Shown here: positions 13,201 to 25,200 of the stretch, one piece after another
How positions within the stretch are numbered: position 1 is the first letter of the stretch
How the letters are laid out: every line of letters starts with the position of its first letter
From: Cosmopolites sordidus
Lineage: Eukaryota > Arthropoda > Insecta > Coleoptera > Curculionidae
Assembly (NCBI GenBank): GCA_031761425.1
Contig: JARFXV010000875.1
Span: forward strand, 94,501-158,500
Length of the DNA: 64,000 nucleotides
Direction of reading: 5' to 3'
The notes under the pieces: generated by a model
Database searches by the model: none
Told to the model about the DNA's origin: nothing
Seen by the model: only the letters and a program-made list of their open reading frames with translations
Made by a program: the position numbers and the translations under genes

Positions 13201-16200
13201 TACAGCTGAAATATTTAGTAATAAAGGATGAAGTAAGTATAACGATACCATTTTATTTTCGCGCTACTTTTTTTTCATAATATTTGTAACAGTTTGGGTT
13301 TGACTGTTGTGCAGATGAATTACATTTATTATGGATAAATACACGCTAAAAGAATGCAGTGAAATTGTAAATTATATTGAACAAAATTATTCAATTATTG
13401 CAACTCAACGCAAATTTTGGCGAAAATATACAAATCGTCCGGTGCCTTATAAAAATAGCATTTATTGTTTATTCAGTTCCAACAATTCGGAACAGTTGAT
13501 GACAGACCCCGCATTAGAGGTCCAAGTGCGAAGCGCTGAAAATATTGCAGGTGTTGAGGAATCTTCAGAAACGTCGATTCGTTGACATAGTGCAGAATTG
13601 AGAATTTCTCCACACATCAACTCTAGGGTAGAATCAGTGCCCGAATCGCTGCTTTAACACTAGATATGTTGACCAAAGTTATAGAAACTGTATTAAAAGT
13701 GGCATAAAGTTCGATTGCTGAAAAAAGACGAAATAAACATATAGAAAAAAATCTGTCTAGTTTATTTTAAAATGTATAAATAATAAAAATGGTAGCGTAA
13801 TAGTTGCTTCTTCATCAGTTATGTTGCTTATATTGAGAAAAAGTCATGTGTTTTTCTCTTCTAAACTAAGTTCCTTCCTTAAGGACCAATATTTAGATTG
13901 TTATGTTATGATAATTGAATTAAAAATCTCAATCAAAAAACTTTTTCATGGAACAACTTTGAAATCAATTGTGTACCACATTTTAGTTCGCACATGTCAA
14001 CCATTAGCCGTTATTTCTGATGATAATTTCCATTCATCTTTTTACAATTTTTGTGATACTCTTGTTATAAAAATGAAGTGGTGTGATGAATCTGACTTCT
14101 TATACAGGTATGCAGTTTTCAAAGACAGGCAATGCTTCAACAATTCCTGCTTCCACTATTGGTCCAGAGTTCTATTGTCTGAAGTGTCAATTTTAAATCA
14201 CAAAATCTATATAGCTTTAGCCTTTATTAAAGTAAAATGGTCGACATGTTAAAATGAGTTGTAGATTAGACAGGACAGATTGTTCTTGGATATTAAAGCC
14301 GCTCCTTGATTCTTCTCTACTAAGATTCCTTTTAGAATATAATAATTCTAGTAGAATGTTTTCAATGTTGCAGATCCTTTTAGTTTCCACAATTTTTTAT
14401 TTTTTACGTCAAAAAAAATATGACCAACATCAGCTGGATTGATAATATCTACATTATCTACAATAGGGTTAATATGAATTAGTACACTTACTTACAATAG
14501 TGTAAATGACTCTCTTCTATCTAAAATTTCAATAAAAATATATTATTTCAATAAACTAAGGCCAAAATAGTAGAGTTTTCAGTTATTCCATTAGATACAA
14601 AAATTTTGACAAACAATAAAAAAAATAATTGCTGCTTATCAGTATTAAGAAATGTTAACTCTTTCAACTTTAAAGAATATATGATCACTACTCTACATGT
14701 AATGCTCTTTTTGGATAAATATTTACAGGTAAATGTTAACAATCCCACACCTATAGTGAACACTATTATAATTACAACACTAGTGACAAATGAATGATGG
14801 TTAAATGGGAGAAGTTTTGTTAGGTTCTATTTTAAGCAAATAGGTGCATTTTGAAAAATTAATAAAGATATATTTAAGAATATGATAAATACTGACATGC
14901 ATTTGGTATATTTTTGTATATTTAATTTTACCCAACAAACATTTAGAGCTACCATTTTTTGTTCAATTTATTGCATTGGTATAGATTCTGTTCTAGAAAA
15001 TTTTTGAGACTTAAAAAAATTAATTGTAATGACCTTATAATTAAATCATTAAGACCAACGACGTTTCAACTTTTTAATACTCTCAGTATAATGATATTTG
15101 CACAACTATGCAGAATAAGAAATTATCTCAGCTTTGACCTCATTATTTGAAGCGAATCTTTGTCTAGCGAGCCATATCTTCAAGTTTGGGAAGAGGATTA
15201 ATCGCTGGAAGCCAAATCTGGTGAACAGGGTGCATGTGAAAGAACTTCAAAGCGAAACTTATCATGGAGTTTTGCAACAACCCGAGACTCGTGTGATATG
15301 CCTTATTTTGGTGAAAGAACACTTTCTTTTTGGCCAGATATGGCATTTTTTTAAATAAACTCTTCAATTGGTCTAGTGAAGTATAAAACTCCACAGTGAT
15401 GGTCCTGCCTTTTGCCAGGTAGACTATGGTATGAATACCGCACCATAAGAATCCGAGAAAACTGTAACCACGACTTTTTCGTTTTATTTAGCTAACTTTC
15501 ACTTGTTTGGACTGCTGGACTACTTTCATCAATTTTTCAGAAGATGTCAAAACTTATTTCCTTTACCCGATATATACAAACGATCGATATAAACAATCAA
15601 CTAAACGCACATGTGTGAAACTTCACACCATCTAACTATTCATACTTGATACATTTCGTAGTCATTTTGTCATACTTGAGTGATTTCTGTGTCAGGCCGA
15701 GAACTTTTTGAGTGACCCTCAAATATGATAATAAATTTTACGAAAAAAACATTTAAGCATTGCTTTGAGTTAATATAGGTAATGGTAACATTTCAATAGA
15801 AAATGTTTGTTGAACAAGGATATACAAAAAATTTGCTTATTTAAGTTTATGTTAGAAAAAAAGCATGCACTATGTAGAGTAGCGTTAGGAGAAGCGGCAC
15901 AAGCACCCACACTGAGCTTGCTGTTATATTTGCGAGCTTTCTGTAAGCTAAATTCGTCAGGTTCGCTCACAGCTTTCATAATGCTTTTGTCCCAAGCGAT
16001 GGACGATTCCAGAGAGTAGAGACACATGGCCAACTGGGCGGATGTGGAAGCACGATTGACCCCTTCTCGCCATACGTTCAAACCTTTGGGAATATCGTCA
16101 GAAGGTGGAATTGATTGGCCGATCGCTGAACCACTCGTCGAATCTGTTCCTGCAGATTGGTAGATGGTAGTTTCCTGACTGCCGGAGCTTGAGCGAATGT

Positions 16201-19200
16201 TTGTGCTAAAATTATCATGTATTAGTTACATACGTAGGCTTTTGAAATTTCAATAATATGTCAGGTTATAACATATCGGGTTATCCGGAAAGTTCGCGAT
16301 GTTCGCGAAAGTTCCCGGGATTTTCCATTAGTTGCTCTTATATCATTCGTAAACAAAAATCTGTGATGGATTAGTAATGTTTACTTACATATTATTAATT
16401 CCTGTGGTACTTAAAATGTATACCCCACAGTGGGCAAGTGGAGAATGTTAAAAGTATTCAAAAAACAAGGACAAAAATTTTCCTGTACTCCACGTAAAAT
16501 TATCAATCCTTCAGTCGCCATCAAACGCCAACAAATACCTCCCGAGGCCGGTTTCTGGCCTTAAGCCGTCATCGGTCAGGTTTCGGGTTGTACGTTCGAA
16601 AGCAACTGAAGGACTGACCAGGGTCCTGACCATGTTAATCGGCTAAATCGGATGAAAGCAGCATTGAAATGAATGTCACGCCATCCTTGTTTTTTGAATA
16701 TTTTTAAAATGTATAACGTTTAGATTCGTTTTTATGGGCCTTGTGTCAGTCAAATTAATTCACATTGAAAATGCTTATTTATTTCGAAAAGGGAAAGAAT
16801 GGTGTCCAAATAAAAAAACAAGATTTGTGTAGTTTACGGAGATGGTTTTGTGGGGAGGGCACTGCACAAAATTGGTTTGGTCGGTTCAGTGGTGGAGATT
16901 TTGACCTGGAAAACCGGCATCGCTCTGGCCACCCTTCAAGCAATAATGTTGAAGAAATAAAGTCCATAATATCTGAAGATGCCCAACTAATATTGACATG
17001 CACAATAGATATACACAATAGATGCACACATAATAGATGCACAATAACTATTGACAAATCGACCGTTTTTAACCATCTAAAAAAATGGGTACGGCTCTAA
17101 TGGGTGTGGATCCCACAGGAACTTGGTGCCAAAAATCTACTGGACCGAATCTCGGCGTGCAATCTTTTGCTGAAATAAAAATTCTGAGGCTTCATTTCTG
17201 AAGCGGATGGTAACTAGTGATGAAAAGTGGATTGTGTACAACAACGTGTAATGAAAAAAATCATGGGGGTTGCTAGGTTCACCGGTTTTAAGTACGGCGA
17301 AAGCTTCATTGGAAGAAAATTATGTTTTGCATTTGGTGGGATTGTAAGGGACGTATACACTTTGAGCTTCTTCCACACAACCAAAACAATCAACACTGAC
17401 TTCAACTGTTCACGGCTAAAGGCAGCAAATTAAAGAAAAACGGCCAGAATTAACAGGAAAGGCGTCGTGTTTCATTATGATAATACATGGCAATACATAC
17501 AAGTTCTTGCTACAAACTTCTAGAAAGAAAGTTACTAAACCGACTAGGCCCATTGATACTGGAACACATTCCAGATGAACAAGCTGGATTCAGGTCCCAT
17601 CGTAGCTGTGTGAACCAGGTACCCACATTAACAACATATATTGAGGCAGCGTTTCAAAAACGACTGAAGACTGCTGTGGTGTATGTTGACTTGACAGCCG
17701 CGTATAACACGATTCGGAGAGGTTTTCTATACAAATTCCTCGAGGTGGTACCATGCAGCCGGGTAAGAACTCTATTAAACATGCGACAGGCTCTTCCAAG
17801 TAATAACAGGAAAGAGCAAGAGCAAAATAAGGCACCTTAATAATGGGCTTCCTCAAGGTTCGGTACTCGCACCTTTTCTGTTTAATCTGTAGACACGCCA
17901 CACACCAACAAAAATTTGGGTATGTCGACGACCTGACTCTTGCCGCCCGCAGTAAAGCCATAGAGGAAGCTAGTAACATATCAGAACATCTGTCTGTATT
18001 GGGAAAATATTTCGCTGACTGGTGGCTAATCCCAAACATGAATACAACTGAAGTGTCGTGCTTCTACCTCAATAGCAAGTAAGCGCGCCTGGAGTCCCAA
18101 GTATACTTCAATAACAACTCGTTACGTTACAATTCTGATCCAAAATACCTAGGTGTAACAATGGATCAAACACTTTCGTATAAAAACATCTGGAGAATAC
18201 CGCAGCTAAAATAAACATCAGAGATAATATAATTCACAAAGTTTGTGGTACCACGTGAGACGTAAATGCATCTATCCTTAAAACATCAGCTCTTAGCTTG
18301 GTCTACTCAGTTACTGAATATCGCGCAGTAGTCTGGTTAAACAGCTGCTACGTAAGGCTTAGGCCGCACTACGGTTTTTTCCAGCGAGCGGTTAACCGCT
18401 ATGACAGTGAAATCGCACGAGACGCAAACACCGCGATTAAAAATCGCGAAACTACCCGCGATCAACCTTAATGCTAGATGGAGGGAATACTGGAACATTT
18501 CGGGACCGGGTCAGGCGGCTCATGCCATCAACCCTACCGCACCCTTACCAGGAATGGAGCTGTCCCGCCACAAGTGGAAGATACTCAACAGAATAAGGAC
18601 GTCCCTTAGAATATGCTGACTCTTTCTACAAATGGGAGCTATTTGCCCCCTTACAGCATATGGTGGAGAAATGAACGATTTCTTTGAAGCCACAGACTCC
18701 AGATTGGACTCGATCAATGACCTCGATTTTAAAATTTAATGTACTTATGATGTATATTCGGGACTGTATATGTATTTTCATCTTTTACAATTTAACGTGT
18801 CTGTGTCGTATTTTAATGTATATAACTGATCCTGAACTTAAATCCATGTAAACCATACGCTAAATAAATAAATACACATTTCAATCAGGACCCGACAAAA
18901 ATTGTTAAGCTTCAATTGGGATATTTTGCACCATCTACCTTAATCACCGGACATCCCACCCTCGGACCGCCACCTATTCCGCTCCCTAAAATTGTTTAAA
19001 TGGAAAATCTTTAAAGCAGAAGATGAGATGCAAAACAACCTGTTCTTTTGGCAAAAAGGCTTTATGGACCTTCCGCTACATTGGCCAATAATAATGGTAA
19101 TTACATAATTAAATTACAAAAAAATAATAGACTAAATAAATATTTGCATAAACTATTTGCGTTTCTTTTTCTTTAATAAAAAACTCTACGAACTTTCCAG

Positions 19201-22200
19201 ACAACCCGATATAACCCACTGATTTATAAATTCAGAAATGAATTAGTCATTTGACCCATCGCCATCTTACATATTTCTTTTAGATGCTTGTAAAAAATTG
19301 ATCCAAATTTCTTTAGGAAGAGTTCAAATCAGGCAAAACGACATTATTAGGGGATACATGCAAATCTCTATACAGATGCAACATCATAGCGAAGTTGTAA
19401 AAAATTGCGTCAGGTCTACCCAGAAACATGCAATTTGATCTTTTAGTGGTTAAATTAACACCTTTGTGTTGGTGAAACCTGAATCTAAAATATGTTCTGT
19501 TATTAGGATGAGTACTCTCTAGATATTAAGTTGGTAATAAACATTTTGTTCAAGGAGGGTTTTAAAGCAAAACGTGAAATGTGTATGCAAACTCAACAAC
19601 TGGCAGACGCTAAATGTTGGTCGCCAAATCATTTGTAATCCTCTACATACCATGACAAAGATTTAGAAGGCACGAAAATGGGTACCACATCAACCGAACA
19701 GACAAGATGGAAAAGCGAAAAACGGTGTGCGAAGCTGTGTTTTCTCGGCATAAAAGAAAGACCTTTTTGCATTGGATCGTGATGAGACAAAAAATGGATA
19801 TATTTCGAAAACCTAAACATATGGGTTGACCTAGGACAACCATCAACCTCGACTGAAAGACCGAATGGCTTTGAAAAGGGTACAATGCTGTGCATTTGGT
19901 GGGACCAGAAAGGTGTCGTGTGCTTCTGAAACCAGGTGAAACAGTTAATACCGTTAGCTACCTTCAACAAATGATCAATTTGAACCATGCATTGATCGAA
20001 AAGCGATCAGAATGGACTACAAGACACGAAAAAGTGATTTTGCAGCACGACAACGCCCCATCACACAGCGAAAGCGGCCAAAGACACCATTTCGGCACTT
20101 GGCTGGGAACTCCTTCCTCACCTGCCGTATTCAGCAGACTTGGCCCCTTCCGACTACCACTTGCTTTCATCAATGTCTCACGCACTTTCCATGAAACACT
20201 TCAACAATTAAGGAGATGTTGAGAAATAGCTTGATGACTGGACCACTTCAACAGATGTACAGTTTTTCTGGGAGGGCATCCACAAATTGCCAGAGATGGG
20301 AAAATGTGCATCTAGCGATAGTTCATACTTTGAATAAACCATTTTATACCTTTCTCCCAGATTAAACGTGTTTTTTTAAGAAATAATTAAGAATTATTAA
20401 TTGCCACACCTGTTATGTGCGCAGTTTTGATAAATAAAAAAATTTGGGGTTATGAAATCTTTAATAATGATTGTCTTTGAAAATAATTGCTTTTATTATA
20501 TATGGGGTGAATGAAACATTAAGTATGGTCATAACAAAGATAATAATAATTTAAGACTAACAATAACAAGTTATTGTTAGTCTTAAATTATTATTATGGT
20601 ATGGTTAGTAGAAGTACCAGGTATGTAAATATGAAACCGGAATCTGTGTAAACATCATATAATACACGTTTATTGTATGAAAATTATAAAAAATATTTTA
20701 GTCGAAATATTGCCCCTCGCTAGCTATACATTTTTCCCACCTATCTGACAATTTGTGGATGCCATGCGAAAAAACTGTTGCTTGACCAGTCATCGATCCA
20801 TTTTCGTAAGAAGTGAAGGGGTGCTCAGCAAGTGCGTGTTCCATCGATGCAAATAAATAGTAATTGGACGGAGCCAAGTCTGGTGAGTAAGCCGCATGCG
20901 AAAGTATTTCCCATCTAAACGCCTCAATCGTTTCCTTGACCAGTTTTGCTGTATGTGTTGGTACATTATCATGAAGCAAAATCACTTTGTGAGATATTGT
21001 TTTTTGATATTCTGGTCGTTTTTCACGCAAAGCTTGATTCAAATCAGCTTTGCTGTTATGTCTACAAATGTAGTTGGTAGCGCTCATTATTAACGGTTTC
21101 ACCAGGTTTTAACAGCTCATAATAGATCATATCCTTCTGATCCCACCAAACACAGAGCATTGCCTTCCGTCCATAGTGATTTGGCCTTGCAGTCGATGTC
21201 GATGGTTCTCCAGGAGTTACCCATGCTCTTTTACGCTTAGGATTCTCAAAATATATCCACTTTTCATCGCCAGTCACAAATCGATGGAGAAATTACTTTC
21301 TTTTGTACATGGCGAGCAGCATTTCGCAAGTGGCTTTTCGGTTTTCCCGGTTACTTTCTTTCAGTTCAAGTGGAAGCCATTGTCCCATCTTCTAGACCTT
21401 TTTCATGGCTTTCAAACGTATAGAGACGGCTTCTCTAGTCACATTTAATTGATCTGCAAATTGTTGTTGCGTTTGAACGTGATCCTCATCCAACAATGCT
21501 TGTAATTGGCTGTCTTCAAACTTTTTCGGTGGTTTTCCACGTTCTTCGTTTATCAGGTCAAAATCGCCACTTTTGAATTTTTGGAACCACTCAAACTGTG
21601 ATATACCAAGAGCATGTTCACCGTAATCTTCGACAAGCATTCGATGCGATTCTACAGCCGTTTTCTTCAAATGATAACAGAAAATTAATGCTGTCCGCAA
21701 ATCGTACTTTCCAGGCACAAAATTCGACATGTTCAATGCTATTACAAACTAGGCTGCTGTATGAAACTTGTATTGTTGTGAGTTGAAAATCTTTGTCATA
21801 TGTCAACAAGGAAATAGCGCTAATGACGCGGTGTAACGGTAACTACATCGACAGCTAGGGCCATCTATGAGCAAATTCAGGTTTTATATTTACAGAGTTG
21901 GTATGATAAGATGATGGTTACTGACAAGCCAAAAGTTGATCTGATGACGGTGAAAAGACCAACATAGGAAATTATAAACTGTATTTTTCTGCAGCCAGGG
22001 TTTAGTGAAAACAGTTAACCTTACAGAACAATTGACAAAGTACAGAAAATGCACATGTTAAGAAATGTATGTCAAAAGTAGTTACAGTTAGAGGATCTTT
22101 GATAGGTGATGTATGAACATTTTGAAGTGCCGAACAAACTCTGTTTCAAAATTTTATAAATAAAACGAATAACTTACTTGACACCAAGCGGAGGCTTTAG

Positions 22201-25200
22201 ATATCGCCTCTCAATATTCACCTCCAAAGAAGAAAGCTTATTTTTTATTATGTTCACTACTTCTCCGTAAGGAATATCTTCAGTCTCCCGTTCAGGAACT
22301 TTCCAGCCTTTTACTTGCATGCTCGCGCTAGCCACCTTATCTTCCAAGGCTTCGACCTGAAATATAACAGTTTAGATTATAACGAGATTCTCAAACTAAA
22401 AATCAAATTTTGTACCTGTTCTAAGAGGAACATATCTACTCGATGAGCTATGGCCCTGCTCCATGAACCTGGTTTATCTGGAACAGGAGCGTCTTTTTCT
22501 ATAAAGGTCACATTTTCAATATGTTCTCCAGATAGCTTTGTTAATTCGTCATTTCCTTCCTCAATTACAAGTTTTCCTTTGTTATACATCTGTTGCATGC
22601 TTATAACAAAACTCCTTTTCAGTTCTCTTTCTCTTACACCGCGAACATGAAGATTTTCTAAGACCTCTCTGAGCTGTTCTAAGCTTTTTATTCGCCACCA
22701 ACCATATCTTTTGTCATTTGGTACTGGTTTTTTTTCTAGATTGGTTGGTAGTCCATGTTTTTTTATATGTTCTAACTGGGCACTTTCTTCTGACGTCATT
22801 TGGAGTGGAGCAGGACTCTCACAATTGTGATGCAAGTTCATTGGTGTATTGGAACCTGGCGGTGGGAAAACGGGGATTTTCAACTCTGTTATATCCTTTG
22901 TGCACGCCCCTACATTACCATTGTCCCATTTATTCCCTGCTGTTAAATGTACTTCATCACAAGTAGAACCGTCTTTGTGCAATATACTGAACCATTTAAA
23001 TTCCTCATTCTCTTCCATCTCAGACTTGATATTTTCAGTTTTAATTTCCTGTTTCAATTCCTTAAGAATTTCATTTTTAAGTTCCTCCTTTACTTCAGCT
23101 TTCACATCGGCCTTCAGATCTTCTTCAGTTTTATTTTCCCTTTCCATGCATTGACCTAGTCGTTCGAATAAATTAAATTTCCTATTTGAAATCGAATCCG
23201 GGTTTAATTCGGTTTTTATTTGAGATTCTGCTAATTTTTGTTCGGAATTTTCTTCTAATTTTTGTACTATGGTTTCAGAGTTCTTATCCTGTTCCTCAAA
23301 GTTGTTTTGATGTTTATCGGTTATGTCTCCATTTTCTAATCTATTTGGTGTTTTTCTATGTTGACTTTCGTTATTGTTAGGTTGTAATTTGCTGGATTCA
23401 TCGTTATTTGATTGGATACCATCTATCTCAGATCCTCCTACAATATTGCTCACTTCCTTATCAACGGAATGATCATTAATGCTTTCAACCTTCTCAATAA
23501 CGCTGTTCAGTTCGTTCAAACTCTTAATGCCATTGCTTAGACTTTCTGGCTGGTCATTATGTATTTGTTCTTCTAATTCTTCGGGTTCCGCTGATTCCAT
23601 TCCTTCCACAAATATTCCTCCAGACTTAGGAAGGGACCAATACCTTCGGAAATATCTATCCTCACCAAACGTAACAGCCCTTAATTGACACATCGAAGTA
23701 TTTATAGTTTGAAGGTGATTTTCTGAAGTTTGCACAAGTTTTTCCAGCTTTTTAGCCAATTCTTCACCTGATAGTTTAGCATCTTCCTCTTCTTCAGGTT
23801 GTGTTCCAACGCTTTCGTTGTCACTCATCTCATGCTCTTCATCTTCCAGTAAATCGTCTTTGTGTAATAAATGAGGTGAATCCAGTACACCATCTTCCAT
23901 TTCACTTTTGTTATGAGACTTTTCCAAGGCTTCAGATCGTAATTTTTTACTATGGACAACCTTTAGTTTTCGTATTTTCTGATCCAAAAGCCATTTTTCT
24001 TTTTTATGCTGTATCATATTTTCTAGGGAATTTTCAATTTGTCTTCCAACGGCCTTATTTTGTAACAGCTCGTTACAAATATAAGCAAGAATAGAAGCTT
24101 TATCTGTTGGAGATAATGCCATAAATGGTTTATCCTTTAATAAATCAGACATCTTATATGTTGGATTTTCGTGTAATAATTCATAATAATGAGCATTTTT
24201 TCCTGTTATTGTCAGCTGCATTTCATCTTCAGTCTGATGATGGTCGGCAATTCTCTTTTCTCGTTCTCTTTCAAAATGTACTCCTGAAAGAGATTTTACT
24301 TCACCTGTAGCATTAGCGTACAGATAAATCCTGAGTATTTCCGATAAATTGGCATGAGTAATATCAGCTTGTCGTAAACTTTGACCTAATATTGTGGTGT
24401 GCCTAGCAGGGTTGGGTATTCCGGGATCTTCAATACCACACACCAACAGATGCGTCATTACAGAGAATAATTCTTCTTCTGCTTCATATGAATGTTCATT
24501 AGGCAACAAAGCTTGTTGTAGAGAGTCTAAAGTTGGCAATGACTCCATATCAAAACCTAACGTTTCTCCAAAATTATGTAAAAATTCGAACACCATCAAT
24601 ATGTCGGCATAAGCTTTTCCGGAGAGTTTCAAACCGTGCATCCGTTCGTATTCCGGTAAGTTTGTTTGGTTCAGTTCCAAATCGTCACACGGTTTTCTGA
24701 GTTCAGTGAGAATTTCCAAATCGGCTTTCCTTTCTTCCAGTTTCTTCTCTTTGTTCGCTTGCTTCTCAGCCAAAAGTTGTTGCTTTCGTTTTTCTTTTTC
24801 TTCAAGTTTTCGTCTATTTTCCATAGCCTTTATTAATGCTAAATGTTGACGACGTCTTTCCTTTTCCTGATAAACAAAAGAGAAACATATTACTGACGAA
24901 ATAGAGATCGAAGAAGAATAAATTCGTTCGGGAAAATAATTTCGTTTCCATTTGCGCATGTTGTTAATCATTCTTTCACTCCGCAAATTTCAACTTAAAC
25001 CATAAGATCATTATATATTGCCATAATATATAACTGACATCCAAATCTAACGAGAGCAAACATTATGACATTCTCTGAACTGTAATGGACCTTTGGAGAT
25101 ACCTAAAAATGTTTAGAGTTATGTCTTCATAATATCAATATTATGAAAAGATTAAGTTGAATTAAGTCATTAATGATTATTTTCACCAATTTTCTAAATG

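Larger units (their letters stand above)
9652..15970. other. toutatis intron 14 (6.3 kb)
   Basis: Annotated repeats are a TAACAG-rich block (10062-11404) with a hAT miniature element (10944-11204), a palindromic element (11669-11803), an IS630/Tc1 remnant (13331-13700) and a mariner relic (14985-15722). In 9652-10060, 11805-13330, 13701-14984 and 15723-15970 I recognise nothing. A 143-codon open frame at 13821-14252 (plus) has no familiar domain. Confidence 0.7.
16276..19209 (+). mobile_element. mariner, family C, carrying a nested LINE and a nested miniature element
   Basis: Left end TCGGGTTATCCGGAAAGTTC and the reverse complement of the right end (TCGGGTTGTCTGGAAAGTTC) form the terminal repeats, each preceded by a TA target site. 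Plus-strand transposase pieces are RWFCGEGTAQNWFGRFSGGD, DLENRHRSGHPSSNN, STVFNHLKKW, then VDCVQQR. The reading is broken at HYDNTW (17475-17490), where a LINE sits, and resumes near 18877 with KIVKLQLGYF. Net mariner length without insertions is about 1.3 kb. It is inactive. Confidence 0.82.

Noticed and set aside
13821..14252. 143-codon plus-strand frame
   Set aside because: Longest anonymous frame of the window, but no recognisable domain, AT-driven composition and no flanking splice or promoter pattern. Not called a gene.
15770..16081. Extending toutatis exon 14 to the stop at 15770
   Set aside because: A GTGAGC donor after 15971 joins SIAWDKSIMKA directly to the PHD exon in frame, as in the family; the extension is intronic.
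22450..24612. Many plus-strand frames opposite the large exon
   Set aside because: They are antisense shadows of the conserved DDT/WHIM exon, with no independent coding features.
24867..24986. Start of the large exon at a Met near 24986
   Set aside because: A strong acceptor (TATCAG) at 24867 and phase-0 match with exon 11 show that the upstream codons are intron.
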